Part shown: positions 1 through 6,855 of the stretch, one piece after another
Numbering within the stretch: the stretch's first letter is position 1
Layout: every line of letters starts with the position of its first letter
NCBI GenBank assembly: GCA_002722095.1
Contig: PBKG01000007.1
Coordinates: 128,997-136,485, forward strand
Source: Rhodospirillaceae bacterium
GTDB taxonomy: Bacteria; Pseudomonadota; Alphaproteobacteria; UBA8366
Direction: 5' to 3'
DNA length: 7,489 nucleotides
Notes under the pieces: model-generated
Database searches by the model: none
What the model saw: only the letters and a program-made list of their open reading frames with translations
Told to the model about the DNA's origin: nothing
Program-made: the position numbers and the translations under genes

Positions 1-1478
1 CGTGGATGTTCACCACCATCACCGATACCCCCGGCCACACCTACGATCTACCCGTTGTCGTCGGCGCCCTCGCGACCACACCCGAAATCTACCGCATCGG
101 CATGAACGTTGAGATGGATCGCATTGGACCCCATTGGGAACATGCGATTTCCAATCCGATCAAGCCGATCGAAGTCAGCGATGCACCCTGCCATGAGGTA
201 GTGATCACAGGTGCGGATCTCATCGGAGAGGGCAAAGGCCTTGATGCGCTCCCGATACCGATTTCGACGCCGGGATACGACGCTGCGCCCTATTTCACCG
301 CGACCAACTGCGTCACCAAGGATCCAGAAACCGGGGTGCAAAATATGGGCACCTACCGGGCAGGCCTCAAATCCTCAAATCGCCTCGGTGTGCGCATGTC
401 CAGCCGTGCCGGCGGCGCCGGCGGGTATGCCCATTGGGTCAAATATCAGGAACGAGGCGAAAAGATGCCGGTCGCCTTCGTCATCGGCTGTCCGCCCCAC
501 GTCGCTTTCATGGGTCCCCAAAAACTGCCGCGTACGGTAGACGAACTCGATGTGGCCGGTGGCTTGGCGGGCGAACCGATCCAGGTCGTCAAATGCCAAA
601 CAAGCGATTTACTGGTACCGGCACAATCGGAATTGGTGATCGAAGGACTGGTGGACACGGAGTTTCTCGAGCCCGAAGGCCCGTTTGGCGAAAGTCACGG
701 CCACATCGCTCTCGAAGGCTTCAACATGCAAATGGAGATCACCGCCATATGCCATAAGGCAAAGCCGGTAATTCCGTCGATCATCAGCCAAGTGACGCCA
801 AGTGAAAGTTCGGTCATTAAAAGGGTCGCCTACGAGCCGATGTTCCTGGCACATCTTCGCGACAATTTGGGCATTCAAGGGATCAAACGGGTCGCGCTGC
901 ACGAACCTTTGACCAATCTCCGCAAAGTGACGTTTTTAGTCATGGCGCGGGGGACGCCGACAACCGAAGTCTGGCGTGCGCTGTACGGCATTTCGAATTT
1001 CCGAGCCGATTGCGGGAAATATGTCGTCGCCGTTAGCGACGATATCGACCCGCTGAACGGCGATGCCATCTTTTGGTCTATCACCTATCGCTCGAACCCC
1101 GTCCTCGACGTGAAGGTTTTACCCCATCGGAGCGGCGGGCACGGACCCAAAGGCGGCGGCAACGATGCCACCATGTTGATCGATGCCACGATCAAAGCGG
1201 ATATGCCGCCTGTGGCATTGCCGAAACGTGAATTCATGGAAAACGCAAAAGCGCTATGGGAGCGGCTCGGCTTGCCCCCGCTCAAACCGGAAGCACCATG
1301 GCATGGTTATGAGCTCGGCGATTGGAACGAGTATTGGGACGAAATGGCGAAACGCGCCACTGAGGGCGACTACAAAATTAATGGCCAGCTATCTCAGCAG
1401 CGGTTGGTAAAGGGCATCAAACCCGAAACTCCGGTCAGCGAAATTGAAGCTGAGCCTGGCAAACCGAGCGAGGCATAG
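1..1478 (+). CDS. UbiD-family prenyl-FMN-dependent decarboxylase, copy 1 (5'-truncated by window edge)
   Basis: UbiD-family enzymes reversibly (de)carboxylate aromatic or alpha,beta-unsaturated acids in the cytoplasm, using prenylated FMN supplied by a UbiX-type enzyme. The frame is open from base 3 to the TAG at 1476-1478. Aligned to the complete paralogue downstream, the first Met (base 6) falls on residue 58 of that protein and is preceded by an in-frame Trp codon. That Met is therefore internal, and about 57 N-terminal codons lie outside the window. Counting from it, the family's cofactor and catalytic residues are present: NMGTYR (Asn113, Arg118), His143, Glu209 in SELVIEG, and Glu224/Glu229 in PEGPFGESHG. 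These match Asn168/Arg173/His191/Glu233/Glu277/Glu282 of fungal Fdc1 by spacing and context. The C-terminal PWHGYELGDW block is shared with copy 2. Family assignment is firm. The substrate cannot be named, and a role in ubiquinone synthesis is possible but not indicated by the neighbours. Confidence 0.93.
   Translation, partial: WMFTTITDTPGHTYDLPVVVGALATTPEIYRIGMNVEMDRIGPHWEHAISNPIKPIEVSDAPCHEVVITGADLIGEGKGLDALPIPISTPGYDAAPYFTATNCVTKDPETGVQNMGTYRAGLKSSNRLGVRMSSRAGGAGGYAHWVKYQERGEKMPVAFVIGCPPHVAFMGPQKLPRTVDELDVAGGLAGEPIQVVKCQTSDLLVPAQSELVIEGLVDTEFLEPEGPFGESHGHIALEGFNMQMEITAICHKAKPVIPSIISQVTPSESSVIKRVAYEPMFLAHLRDNLGIQGIKRVALHEPLTNLRKVTFLVMARGTPTTEVWRALYGISNFRADCGKYVVAVSDDIDPLNGDAIFWSITYRSNPVLDVKVLPHRSGGHGPKGGGNDATMLIDATIKADMPPVALPKREFMENAKALWERLGLPPLKPEAPWHGYELGDWNEYWDEMAKRATEGDYKINGQLSQQRLVKGIKPETPVSEIEAEPGKPSEA
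1470..1473 (+). promoter_or_regulatory. Candidate ribosome binding site for the 29-codon ORF
   Basis: GAGG lies within the last codons of the first ubiD gene, inside the purine-rich stretch GAGCGAGG (1466-1473). Ten bases separate it from the ATG at 1484, which is slightly long for a Shine-Dalgarno element but acceptable. Its placement before the upstream stop codon fits translational coupling. This is a short match and could be chance. Confidence 0.35.
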
Positions 1479-1483
1479 ATTGC

Positions 1484-1573
1484 ATGTTCGGTAATTTGGA
1501 AATCGTCATATTTATTGTGTTCGGCGTGCTTCTCGGCATTGGCGTTCGCTGGCTTATCGGCAGGTACAAGTAA
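1484..1573 (+). CDS. 29-residue single-pass membrane microprotein between the two ubiD genes
   Basis: This short ORF runs from ATG at 1484 to TAA at 1571-1573. It starts 5 bases after the stop of the first ubiD gene and ends 4 bases before the ATG of the second, so it fills the gap almost exactly. The peptide opens MFGNLE, has an uninterrupted hydrophobic stretch at residues 7-21 (Ile/Val/Phe/Leu/Gly), and ends RWLIGRYK. This is the layout of one transmembrane helix with a basic, probably cytoplasmic C-terminus. Gly14 and Gly18 form a GxxxG pattern, a known helix-packing motif. I do not recognise the peptide. It is much shorter than, and unlike, the small soluble D subunit (about 75 residues) of the VdcBCD/BsdBCD decarboxylases. 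The case for a real gene rests on spacing and composition; expression is unproven. Confidence 0.6.
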   Translation: MFGNLEIVIFIVFGVLLGIGVRWLIGRYK

Positions 1574-1577
1574 CCCC

Positions 1578-3215
1578 ATGGCGAACCCCAAACGAAAATA
1601 TGCGGATTTGCCCGAACACATCGCGGCCCTCGAAGAGGCTGGACTTTTGCAGCGCATCGACGAGCCGGTCAACAAAGACACCGAGATGCATCCGCTGGTT
1701 CGCTGGCAATTTCGCGGCGGCATTCCGGCCAAAGACCGCAAGGCGTTCCTGTTCACGAATATCACCGACACCAAAGGCAACACGTACGATATTCCGGTCA
1801 TCATTGGCTCGCTTGCCGCAACGCCTGAAATTTACGGCATCGGCATGAACCGCCCCTTGGAAGAAATTAACAAAGCTTGGCAGGATGCGGTCGCCAACCC
1901 GATCCCGCCGCGCACCGTCAAAAAAGCCCCTTGCCAAGAGGTGGTCATCAGCGGCGACGATCTTTTAGGCGATGGCAATGGTCTCGATACACTTCCGGTT
2001 CCGATCTCGACACCGGGTTTCGACAGCGCTCCCTATTTCACCAACACGAACTGCATCACCAAGGACCCTGACGACGGGGTGCAGAATATGGGCACCTATC
2101 GGGCCGGACTTAAGGATTCCCATCGGCTCGGCGTCCGCATGTCATCACGTATTGGCGGCGCAGACGGCTATCAGCATTGGCTAAAATATCAGGCTCGCGG
2201 CGAGAAGATGCCGTGCGCCATTGTCGTCGGATGTCCGCCACTGGTTAATTATTGTTCGCCCGCCAAGTTTCCGACCGGCAAGGACGAACTCGCCATCGCC
2301 GGCGGACTTGCAGGTGGCCCCATAAACGTAGTCAAAGCAAAAACCGTCGATCTTATGGTCCCCGCGGAAGCAGAGATCGTGATCGAGGGATTGATCGACA
2401 CCGAAAACCTTGAGCCCGAGGGCCCATTCGGAGAAAGCCACGGATACGTAGCGCTCGAAGCCTTCAATATGGCTTTCGAAGTCACCGCGATCACGCGCAA
2501 GAAATCACCGGTACTGCCGTCGATCATCAGTCAGGTTACGCCAAGCGAAAGTTCCGTCATTCGGCGCACCGCGCAACAGTCAGGATTTCTCGCTCATCTA
2601 CGCGACAATCTCGGCATTCAAGGCGTGAAAGGTCTGGTGATGCACGAGCCATTAACGTCGGTGTTGCGCTTTATCATCGTCATTATGGAACAGGGTGCCG
2701 CGCGGACCGAAGTCTGGCGTGCTCTATATGGTGCCGCCAATTTTCGGGCAGACTGTGCGAAGTTCGTCATTGCGGTAAACGACGATATCGACCCTGACAA
2801 TCCGGATTCGATCCTCTGGGCAATGGCGTACCGTTCGCGACCACACGAAGATTCGGCAGTACTGCCCTTTCGAGCGCCGGGACACGGCCCCAATGCAGAC
2901 CCGCGCCCGACGCCGGATTCGACGCTCCTGATCGACGCCACTATGGAATCCGCTATGCCGCCACTGGCATTGCCCAAAAAAGAATACATGGAAAATGCAG
3001 CCAAGATTTGGGACGAACTTGGATTGCCACCACTGCGACCCGAAAGTCCGTGGCATGGTTATGAACTCGGCGACTGGGCCGAAAGCTGGGATGCAATGGC
3101 CGAACGTGCCGCTGCTGGCCTGTATGCGGAGAACGGCCTTTTGACCGCGCAACGCATCCAAAGCGGGCTCACCCCAGAAACGCCTGTCAGGAAAGTCGAT
3201 CCCGATTTCAAATAG
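1578..3215 (+). CDS. UbiD-family prenyl-FMN-dependent decarboxylase, copy 2 (complete)
   Basis: This complete 545-residue protein is colinear with copy 1 and about two-thirds identical by eye. The ATG at 1578 is chosen because MANPKRKYADLPEHIAALE is a typical UbiD-family opening. An in-frame TTG at 1515 would add 21 residues with no family resemblance and would overlap the small ORF. The nearest ribosome-site match is AGGT at 1562-1565, 12 bases upstream and inside the small ORF, so re-initiation after that ORF is plausible. Visible functional residues are Asn170 and Arg175 (NMGTYR), His200, Glu266 (AEIVIEG), and Glu281/Glu286 (PEGPFGESHG). These are the prFMN/metal ligands and the Arg-Glu-Glu catalytic network known from Fdc1 and UbiD. 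It differs from copy 1 around residues 220-235, 331-337 and 360-376, and has a longer Pro-rich loop near 438-448. It probably decarboxylates an aromatic or related acid; the substrate is unknown. Confidence 0.93.
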   Translation: MANPKRKYADLPEHIAALEEAGLLQRIDEPVNKDTEMHPLVRWQFRGGIPAKDRKAFLFTNITDTKGNTYDIPVIIGSLAATPEIYGIGMNRPLEEINKAWQDAVANPIPPRTVKKAPCQEVVISGDDLLGDGNGLDTLPVPISTPGFDSAPYFTNTNCITKDPDDGVQNMGTYRAGLKDSHRLGVRMSSRIGGADGYQHWLKYQARGEKMPCAIVVGCPPLVNYCSPAKFPTGKDELAIAGGLAGGPINVVKAKTVDLMVPAEAEIVIEGLIDTENLEPEGPFGESHGYVALEAFNMAFEVTAITRKKSPVLPSIISQVTPSESSVIRRTAQQSGFLAHLRDNLGIQGVKGLVMHEPLTSVLRFIIVIMEQGAARTEVWRALYGAANFRADCAKFVIAVNDDIDPDNPDSILWAMAYRSRPHEDSAVLPFRAPGHGPNADPRPTPDSTLLIDATMESAMPPLALPKKEYMENAAKIWDELGLPPLRPESPWHGYELGDWAESWDAMAERAAAGLYAENGLLTAQRIQSGLTPETPVRKVDPDFK

Positions 3216-3278
3216 GGGAATGCCCAGCACAGAATCCTGAGTCGTGAAATCGAACTCGGTGCGTGTTTACGCGACGGC

Positions 3279-3307
3279 GTTACTTCATTGATACTAAACA
3301 GTAAAAT
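3279..3307 (+). promoter_or_regulatory. Weak candidate sigma70-type promoter upstream of purB
   Basis: In the 175-base gap between the second ubiD gene and purB, TAAAAT (3302-3307) is a good -10 match. GTTACT (3279-3284) is a poor -35 match 17 bases upstream. A better -35 hexamer, TTGATA (3288-3293), has no convincing -10 at proper spacing. The gap also contains a tiny hairpin, GCGT/ACGC around a GTTT loop (3261-3272), with no T-run after it. No clear terminator follows the ubiD gene, so read-through into purB is also possible. Confidence 0.25.
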
Positions 3308-3390
3308 CCGCGAATCTAGCGCTTCCCCACGCAAAGCCCTATCTATGTGGCGGACATCATCACCATCAATCATCGAGACGGCAGTCCCTC

Positions 3391-4704
3391 ATGATTCCAC
3401 GTTATAGCCGGCCGGAAATGACCACGATTTGGGACCCGGCCAATCGTTTTCGCATTTGGTACGAAATCGAAGCCCACGCTTGCGACGCGCTAGCCGAGCT
3501 CGGTGTAATCCCGAAAGAAGCTGCGAAGGCTGTCTGGAAAAAGGGCGACCTAGTTTATACGCCCGAACGCATCGCGCGCATTGACGAGATCGAAGCGGAA
3601 ACCCGTCACGACGTCATCGCCTTTTTGACCGAACTCGCGGAGCAAGTCGGCGAAGAAGCACGCTTCGTCCATCAGGGCATGACGTCATCGGACGTGCTCG
3701 ATACCTGTCTGTCGGTACAAATGACCCAAGCCACGGACCTGCTTCTTGAAGGTCTCGACAAAGTATTGGCCGCGCTCAAGACCCGCGCAATCGAACACAA
3801 ACATACCGCTTGCATGGGCCGCAGCCATGGGATCCATGCGGAGCCGACCACCTTCGGCCTCAAGCTTGTCGGCCACTATGCGGAATTCGACCGCTGCCGC
3901 GAACGCTTGGTCGCTGCACGCGCGGAAATCGCCACCTGTGCGATTTCGGGCCCTGTCGGCACCTTTGCCAATATTGACCCATCGGTGGAAGCCCATGTCG
4001 CCGAACAGCTGGGCCTTCAGGCCGAACCCGTCTCGACCCAGATAATTCCCCGCGACCGCCATGCGGCCTTCTTTTCGACCCTCGGCGTGATTGCTTCCGC
4101 CGTCGAAAGGCTCGCAACCGAGATCAGGCATTTACAACGAACCGAAGTCCGCGAAGCGGAAGAATTTTTCGCACCGGGCCAAAAAGGCTCTTCGTCGATG
4201 CCCCATAAGAGAAATCCGGTGCTGACCGAAAATCTTTGCGGTCTCGCGCGGCTCGTACGGTCCGCCGTAACGCCGGCACTGGAAAACGTCACGCTCTGGC
4301 ACGAACGGGATATTTCGCACAGCTCGGTTGAGCGGGTAATTGCACCGGACGCGACGGTCGGACTCGATTTTGCACTGCATCGGCTTGCAGGCGTCGTCGA
4401 GAAGCTCGTCGTTTATGAAGACGCAATGCGTCAGAATTTGGAAAAACTAGGCGGCCTTCACAACTCGCAGCGGGTATTATTGGCGCTAACGCAAAAGGGC
4501 ATGAGCCGGGAAGACGCCTACCGGCTTGTGCAGAGCAATGCAATGGAAGTCTGGAAAGGCAATGGTGCGTTTTTGAATTTGTTGAAAGGCGAAGCCGAAA
4601 TCGCGGAATATCTCGCCAATGACGAACTCGAGGCGCTTTTCGATTTGGGATACCACACCAAACATGTGGAGACGATTTTCAGCCGCGTACTCGCAGACGG
4701 TTAG
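3391..4704 (+). CDS. purB: Adenylosuccinate lyase
   Basis: PurB acts twice in cytoplasmic purine synthesis: it splits SAICAR to AICAR plus fumarate, and adenylosuccinate to AMP plus fumarate. The 437-residue length matches the shorter (Bacillus/alphaproteobacterial) class rather than the 456-residue E. coli enzyme. The fumarate lyase signature GSSSMPHKRNP is at residues 266-276, with the catalytic serine in the mobile loop 267-269. TRHDVIAF carries His73, and GRSHGIHAEPT carries His146, matching the B. subtilis catalytic His68 and His141. HQGMTSSDVLDT (94-105) is a further substrate-binding block. The start MIPRYSRPEM is the usual N-terminus of this class; the ribosome site is weak (GAGAC at 3375-3379, 11 bases upstream). 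No other pur genes are visible nearby. The last 41 bases are probably shared with the next gene. Confidence 0.97.
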   Translation: MIPRYSRPEMTTIWDPANRFRIWYEIEAHACDALAELGVIPKEAAKAVWKKGDLVYTPERIARIDEIEAETRHDVIAFLTELAEQVGEEARFVHQGMTSSDVLDTCLSVQMTQATDLLLEGLDKVLAALKTRAIEHKHTACMGRSHGIHAEPTTFGLKLVGHYAEFDRCRERLVAARAEIATCAISGPVGTFANIDPSVEAHVAEQLGLQAEPVSTQIIPRDRHAAFFSTLGVIASAVERLATEIRHLQRTEVREAEEFFAPGQKGSSSMPHKRNPVLTENLCGLARLVRSAVTPALENVTLWHERDISHSSVERVIAPDATVGLDFALHRLAGVVEKLVVYEDAMRQNLEKLGGLHNSQRVLLALTQKGMSREDAYRLVQSNAMEVWKGNGAFLNLLKGEAEIAEYLANDELEALFDLGYHTKHVETIFSRVLADG

Positions 4705-6784
4705 CCCCCGTCTCGCACTGAATTTTTGTTTGGTGGCCATGATTGCCGCCCTACCTTTCATCGCGCCACAAGCACAAGAAACCGATCCGAACGCCACCAC
4801 CGAGACCGGCGATCCGCTACAGAACCTCGATCCGCTAACCCGCGCCGTCGAACGCAACCCGTTGACGCTGATCCGAATTGCCGCCTTGGGACTCAAGGAT
4901 CCCGCCCACCAAGGCGAGGCACTGTCTGGTTTGGTTGCCGCCTTTCTGGCCCGCGACAAGCCGGATGATGCGGCAATCGAAATGAAAGCGATCACCGACC
5001 CGCTTTGGCGCGCAAGAGCCCTGCTCCACGTCGCCGACGATCAAAAGAAACGAGGCCGGTTAAAGACATCTGAAGATACCCTAGGTCGCTCTTTGAAGCT
5101 CGCCGGTGGCGACCAGATTGCGCGTGACGGCGGCGCCACGGTCATGCGCATAGCCGAACGCTACCTCGATCTCCGTGCCTTTCAGGCTGCGACAGACACC
5201 ACGCTGTTGATACCCGACAAGTACGAACAGGTTCGCCTGCTCCTGCGTATCGCGACCACGCTTCGGCAGGGCAAAGTCGCGGCTTTGAAAAAGGATAGCC
5301 AAAAAGTGTTGGGGGCAGCCTTCAAGGTTGCAAAGGGGATCAAACCCGACACCAAGGATTCGATAACCACCTTGATCCGGATAGCGGAGTTTCAGGTTGG
5401 GGCCGGCGACCGTCCCGGCTCCCGGGCAACGCTGGCCTATGCGGAAGGTATTCTCGAAAAAACCAGCTTCGAAGGGCGGGATCAATTGCGCGCCGATCTC
5501 GCTGCTGCTCTCGTCTTGATCAATGACAGGGTCGCTGCGCAAGCCATCGTGCGTTCGATGGTCGATACCGAACGCAAGGCCCGAACCATCGCGTCCATAG
5601 CAAGGGCCTCAGCCCAAAAAGGCAATATGGAAGCCGGCGTCTCGCTTTTCACGCTCGCCTACCAGGAAGCACTGGCGATAACGGAGAAGCCGTCGAAATA
5701 CCGCGCCCTCACCCATATCGTCACGGAACAATCCAAAGTCGGCCGATTGGCCGATGCCTTCCGAAATGCCGGGGTTATTCGCGACCGCGAACCGCAAGCG
5801 CGAGCGCTTTTGGAGATGGGCCGAGTGCTCATAAAACAAAAGAAGTTCGATGAGGCGATCAAGCTCGTCGACTACATCCCCTATGTGGGCATGCGAAGCC
5901 AAATCTTTGCACCTGTCGCCCTGAGCATCGGCCGCGGCGGAGACCGCGTAAAGGCGAGTGAACTTCTGGCGAAAGCCTTCGCGCCGACACGCTTTCGCGC
6001 CTCACCGGAAGAATTGGCAAAAGCACTTCCCATGGTCATCGAGGCGCAATCGAAGGTGGGTTCCGCATCGATGAACGAAGCGCTGTTCGAGCGCGTCCGT
6101 GCCCAGCTTGACCGGTTACCGGACGATCCATCCAAAATCCAAGTCCTGACCGGCATCGCTATTGCGGAGGCCAGATCCGAACGAAGGACCGCAGCGCTGC
6201 GGGCGCTTGCCGCCGCTTGGCGGATTTCCTGGCTCAACCGGAAAAATCCGAAATATCCGAACATCCTGACCAACTTGATGCGGGCCCAAATCGAGGTCGG
6301 GGAGTTGTTACAGGCCTTCGACACCGCCGCCAGAGTGCCCGACAGCGAAACCCCGCCAAAACCCGTCGGCCAACTCGAAGCCAGTCTGAACGCTCGCAAT
6401 CAGGCTCTACAACGGGTTGCCGTCGCCGCCGCTCAGGAAGGACGCCAACGGCTCTCGCTCCGAGCCGCGCGCCGCATCCGCGACATTGCCGCCCGCGCCC
6501 GGGTCTATGGTGAAATTGCGAAGGCCTTCCCAGCCCGTAAGATTGAGAAAGTCGATCCGAAGAAACGCGAAGCGCCCCGCGCGGAGCCCATCAGGGAACC
6601 TGCGAAACCGGTCAAGGAAGAAGAAACCACTGCCAAGACGCCGCCGAAAGAGGCACCACATGCTCCGGCGAAGGCGCCCGCCGAGGAACCCGCTCCACTG
6701 CGTCTCCCCAAAGCCGACGCCGAACCGGCGCCAACTCCCGAGCCTGAGACCGGCCCCAAGCCCCTAACGCCACAAACGAACTGA
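4664..6784 (+). CDS. Exported TPR-like helical-repeat protein with Pro-rich tail, function unknown
   Basis: This protein of about 706 residues is not one I recognise as a named gene. The chosen ATG (4664) gives a plausible Sec signal peptide: a basic start MWRRF, a hydrophobic core at residues 17-34, and possible cleavage after Ala37 (PQA before QETD). Earlier ATG 4619 puts non-signal sequence in front; later ATG 4739 would remove the basic n-region. Residues about 65-620 are degenerate alpha-helical pairs with the recurring pattern AL..IA......G....A......D...RA, e.g. RALLHVADDQKKRGR and QARALLEMGRVLIKQKKFDEAIK (split across two helices). These resemble tetratricopeptide repeats. Residues about 624-706 are low-complexity Pro/Ala/Lys/Glu, likely disordered. 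It is probably periplasmic or envelope-attached and could be a protein-binding scaffold. It overlaps the 3' end of purB by 41 bases, so the two are likely co-transcribed, though no purine role follows from that. Confidence 0.8.
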   Translation: MWRRFSAAYSQTVSPRLALNFCLVAMIAALPFIAPQAQETDPNATTETGDPLQNLDPLTRAVERNPLTLIRIAALGLKDPAHQGEALSGLVAAFLARDKPDDAAIEMKAITDPLWRARALLHVADDQKKRGRLKTSEDTLGRSLKLAGGDQIARDGGATVMRIAERYLDLRAFQAATDTTLLIPDKYEQVRLLLRIATTLRQGKVAALKKDSQKVLGAAFKVAKGIKPDTKDSITTLIRIAEFQVGAGDRPGSRATLAYAEGILEKTSFEGRDQLRADLAAALVLINDRVAAQAIVRSMVDTERKARTIASIARASAQKGNMEAGVSLFTLAYQEALAITEKPSKYRALTHIVTEQSKVGRLADAFRNAGVIRDREPQARALLEMGRVLIKQKKFDEAIKLVDYIPYVGMRSQIFAPVALSIGRGGDRVKASELLAKAFAPTRFRASPEELAKALPMVIEAQSKVGSASMNEALFERVRAQLDRLPDDPSKIQVLTGIAIAEARSERRTAALRALAAAWRISWLNRKNPKYPNILTNLMRAQIEVGELLQAFDTAARVPDSETPPKPVGQLEASLNARNQALQRVAVAAAQEGRQRLSLRAARRIRDIAARARVYGEIAKAFPARKIEKVDPKKREAPRAEPIREPAKPVKEEETTAKTPPKEAPHAPAKAPAEEPAPLRLPKADAEPAPTPEPETGPKPLTPQTN

Positions 6785-6810
6785 TCGCAGTCTTGTAGCA
6801 GAACAGTACC

Positions 6811-6833
6811 GACATCCGTTACAACGGATCGTC
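6811..6833. terminator. Imperfect hairpin between convergent genes (possible bidirectional terminator)
   Basis: ATCCGT and ACGGAT (6814-6819 and 6824-6829 region) form a perfect six-base stem around a four-base loop. GAC before and GTC after can extend it to nine pairs with one bulged C at 6830. It sits 26 bases beyond the stop of the repeat-protein gene and 22 bases beyond the htpX stop on the other strand. Neither strand shows a following run of T, so a classical Rho-independent terminator is not demonstrated. An mRNA-end structure is a reasonable alternative. Confidence 0.35.
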
Positions 6834-6855
6834 TGGGTTGGACCGATGTAGGCTC

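Noticed and set aside
6..8. ATG at base 6 as the true start of the first ubiD gene
   Set aside because: The alignment with copy 2 shows it lies at about residue 58, with an in-frame codon before it; the gene simply begins outside the window.
1515..1577. In-frame TTG extension of the second ubiD gene by 21 codons
   Set aside because: The added residues (Cys/Ala/Ser-rich) do not match UbiD openings, and the region is better explained by the 29-codon ORF in another frame; ATG 1578 gives the family-like N-terminus.
2724..3230. 168-codon minus-strand ORF opposite the second ubiD gene
   Set aside because: It is fully antisense to strongly conserved UbiD coding sequence, has Cys/Arg/Phe-rich non-globular composition and matches no family I recognise; it is a shadow frame.
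3216..3260. Possible terminator after the second ubiD gene (GGG/CCC around 3216-3226)
   Set aside because: The stem would be only three or four pairs, with no T-run; there is not enough to call a terminator.
3354..3372. CAT-rich run (catcatcaccatcaatcatc-like) before purB considered as a repeat
   Set aside because: It is too short and imperfect to be a functional repeat, and no second copy was seen in the window.
4486..4995. 169-codon minus-strand ORF across the purB/repeat-protein junction
   Set aside because: It is antisense to conserved PurB residues and the signal peptide region, with no recognisable motif or ribosome site.
5881..6399. 172-codon minus-strand ORF, Ser/Arg/Ala-rich
   Set aside because: It mirrors the helical repeats on the plus strand; its composition is that expected of an antisense shadow.
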